This document shows, one piece after another, positions 62,518 to 64,000 of a stretch of DNA of 64,000 bases. The translations under genes were made by a program, and so were the position numbers. The notes below the pieces were generated by a model that ran no database searches, had not been told where the DNA came from, and saw only the letters and a program-made list of their open reading frames with translations. The first letter of the stretch is position 1; the number at the start of each line of letters is the position of its first letter. This DNA is from Citrobacter sp. MGH106 (GTDB taxonomy: Bacteria; Pseudomonadota; Gammaproteobacteria; Enterobacterales; Enterobacteriaceae). The DNA lies in the NCBI RefSeq assembly GCF_001037495.1, contig NZ_KQ089822.1:1054001-1118000 (forward strand), in the 5' to 3' direction.

Positions 62518-63065
62518 TGAACAATACCCATCACTACCAACAGTTAATTGATATTTTTAACGGCTGCTTTGCCGATGAATTTAATACCCGTCTGATTAAA
62601 GGCGACGATGAACCCATCTATCTTCCAGCTGATGCGGAATTACCGTATCACCGTATTGTTTTCGCCCATGGTTTTTACGCCAGCGCGTTACACGAAATTT
62701 CACACTGGTGTATTGCTGGAAAAGCGCGTCGTGAGCTGGTTGATTTTGGTTACTGGTACTGCCCGGACGGGCGGGATGCGAAAACACAGTGTCAGTTTGA
62801 AGATGTAGAAGTGAAGCCACAGGCATTTGACTGGTTGTTTTGCATGGCGGCGGGGTATCCGTTTAACGTCAGTTGCGACAACCTGGAAGGGGACTTTGAG
62901 CCGGATCGCGTGGTATTCCAGCGTCGTGTTCATGCCCAGGTGATGGAGTATCTGGAAAAGGGGATCCCCGAACGTCCGGCGCGCTTCATTAAAGCGTTAC
63001 AAAATTATTATCACACGCCTGAACTTAAGGCGGAACAATTCCCGTGGCCCGAAGCGCTCAACTGA
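62517..63065 (+). CDS. epmC: EpmC (YfcM), EF-P hydroxylase
   Basis: 182 aa. HGFYASALHEISHWCIAGKA contains the HEISHW metal-binding motif; then DFGYWYCPDGR. Hydroxylates the beta-lysylated Lys34 of elongation factor P. Matches E. coli length. Confidence 0.94.
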   Translation: MNNTHHYQQLIDIFNGCFADEFNTRLIKGDDEPIYLPADAELPYHRIVFAHGFYASALHEISHWCIAGKARRELVDFGYWYCPDGRDAKTQCQFEDVEVKPQAFDWLFCMAAGYPFNVSCDNLEGDFEPDRVVFQRRVHAQVMEYLEKGIPERPARFIKALQNYYHTPELKAEQFPWPEALN

Positions 63066-63097
63066 AGCCGATGCCACGTTTACAATGAGGAAAGAAG

Positions 63098-63376
63098 ATG
63101 ATCGCGGAGTTTGAATCACGCATTCTGGCATTAATCGACGATATGGTAGAGCACGCCAGCGATGATGAGCTTTTTGCCAGTGGGTATTTGCGTGGGCACC
63201 TGACGCTGGCCGTTGCTGAACTGGACGGTGGCGAGGACCATTCCGCTGAGGCATTGTACGCCAATGTCACCAGCAGCCTGGAAAAAGCTATCGGTGCTGG
63301 CGAACTCTCGCCTCGTGACCAGGCGCTAGTGAAAGAGATGTGGGATGCTCTGTTCCAGAAGGCCACAGTAAAATAA
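63098..63376 (+). CDS. yfcL: YfcL, small conserved protein
   Basis: 92 aa. [20 protein letters not shown] and [20 protein letters not shown] match E. coli YfcL. Helical, acidic; function unknown. Last gene of the string before a REP-like terminator. Confidence 0.92.
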   Translation: MIAEFESRILALIDDMVEHASDDELFASGYLRGHLTLAVAELDGGEDHSAEALYANVTSSLEKAIGAGELSPRDQALVKEMWDALFQKATVK

Positions 63377-63385
63377 TTTACGGTG

Positions 63386-63430
63386 GATTGTGCCGGATGC
63401 TGACGCAGGAGTGTCTTATCCGGCACAATC
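63386..63430. repeat. REP element between yfcL and mnmC
   Basis: A 13-bp perfect inverted repeat, GATTGTGCCGGAT and ATCCGGCACAATC, with a GC-rich loop holding GACGCAGGAGTGTC. The TGCCGGATG...TTATCCGGCA core is the enteric REP consensus. Probably also an end-of-transcript hairpin for both convergent genes. Confidence 0.8.
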
Positions 63431-63436
63431 ATTACC

Positions 63437-64000
63437 TCATGACTTTATTGCTTTTCCCTTCAATAATTTTCTCACCCATAAACGATTCGGATTTAACGCA
63501 GCCAGAGTTCCTGCATCCATCGGGATAGGTTCATGACTCATTTGCGCCGCAAGGATTTCTGCGCACAGCGGGGCGGTACACAGTCCTCGCGAACCCAGTG
63601 CGCCCAGCATAAATAAGTCAGGGTAAACTGGCGCACTCGCAGCAGTCTCTTTGTCTTCTGCAAGATGTGCGTACTGACTGAGCGTAGCGTGATAGTCCGG
63701 TACATTGCCGACCATCGGTAAGTGATCGCGTGTGGCGCAGCGAACGCCACAGCGGGCGGCATTGTCACTGATATCCACCTCTTGCACCCATCCGGCATTT
63801 GGCAAACAGTTGATTAAACGCTGGCGATTTTGTTGCTGATCGTCCTCGCGATAAACCGTCTCTTCACAACCGCGATGATAGCTCGCCCCGATACAATGAT
63901 GCTGATTCACCGGATTTTGCGGTGTGAGATAGCCGTCGTAGCACAGCACCTGACGCAGAGCAGAGAGTGAAGGCGAGGTAGGAATATGGCTCACCTGACC
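63437..64000 (-). CDS. mnmC: MnmC, C-terminal part of tRNA 5-methylaminomethyl-2-thiouridine enzyme (5' end off window)
   Basis: About 187 residues of the FAD-dependent oxidoreductase domain, ending [21 protein letters not shown] as in E. coli Mnm[21 protein letters not shown] is the dinucleotide-domain end. The frame is open to the right edge, so the ATG at 63994 is internal. Modifies the wobble uridine of tRNAs for Glu, Lys and Gln. Confidence 0.93.
   Translation of the reverse strand, partial: GQVSHIPTSPSLSALRQVLCYDGYLTPQNPVNQHHCIGASYHRGCEETVYREDDQQQNRQRLINCLPNAGWVQEVDISDNAARCGVRCATRDHLPMVGNVPDYHATLSQYAHLAEDKETAASAPVYPDLFMLGALGSRGLCTAPLCAEILAAQMSHEPIPMDAGTLAALNPNRLWVRKLLKGKAIKS

Noticed and set aside
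1-64000. CRISPR arrays, insertion sequences or rRNA genes
   Set aside because: No regularly spaced repeat-spacer pattern, no transposase-like frame with terminal repeats and no rRNA sequence was seen; the only mobile element is the prophage.

Overview
The window is chromosomal DNA of an enterobacterium of the Escherichia / Salmonella / Citrobacter group carrying an intact-looking temperate prophage of about 47.5 kb. The right flank has the gene order argW-yfdC-mlaA-fadL-yfcZ-fadI-fadJ-sixA-smrB-prmB-aroC-mepA-yfcA-epmC-yfcL-mnmC, which is that of E. coli and its relatives, with proteins close to the E. coli ones I remember. The left flank is the start of a 4-hydroxyphenylacetate (hpa) catabolic locus, with hpaG split into two genes and a divergent hpaR. 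As far as I recall E. coli does not carry hpa beside argW, so a Citrobacter-like host is my best guess, at low confidence.

Prophage limits. A 15-bp core repeats at 2026-2040 and 49555-49569. The right copy is the 3' end of tRNA-Arg(CCU) (argW) and the left copy lies inside the last codons of hpaR. The integrase (48221-49390) sits next to argW and a TorI-like excisionase (2131-2334) sits at the far end, as in the E. coli CPS-53 element at the same tRNA. Integration rewrote the C-terminus of HpaR.

Phage control and replication. From 2131 to 9825 the minus strand carries the PL operon: N antiterminator, an Nmad5-like protein, several unknowns, RecT, Gp157, a repeated-HTH protein, a Dam-type methylase, a DksA/TraR zinc-finger protein and Xis. 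PL, OL, OR, PR, matching nutL and nutR sites, cI, cro and cII are all visible. Rightward genes are an O-like initiator carrying iterons (the likely origin), a DnaC-like loader, ninX, ninB, a DUF1364 protein, rusA and a Q-like antiterminator.

Late region. A PR'-type promoter and leader terminator are followed by a phage tRNA-Asn(GUU). Next comes a lambda-type lysis cassette (dual-start holin, R transglycosylase, Rz/Rz1), then Rha, a phage metallopeptidase, terminase, DUF1073 portal, protease/scaffold, cement, DUF2184 capsid, connectors, DUF3383 sheath, DUF3277 tube, a frameshifted tail chaperone, tape measure and a small contractile-tail baseplate. The phage is therefore a temperate myovirus with lambdoid regulation and lysis genes. 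It carries two receptor-binding genes (a glycine-rich fibre and a beta-helix tailspike), a secreted-protein moron inside the baseplate operon, and an AT-rich two-gene membrane cassette beside int. The second gene of that cassette is a Wzy-like O-antigen polymerase. By analogy with phages D3 and epsilon15, I infer a serotype-conversion module that switches O-antigen polymerisation; this is the most interesting system in the window.
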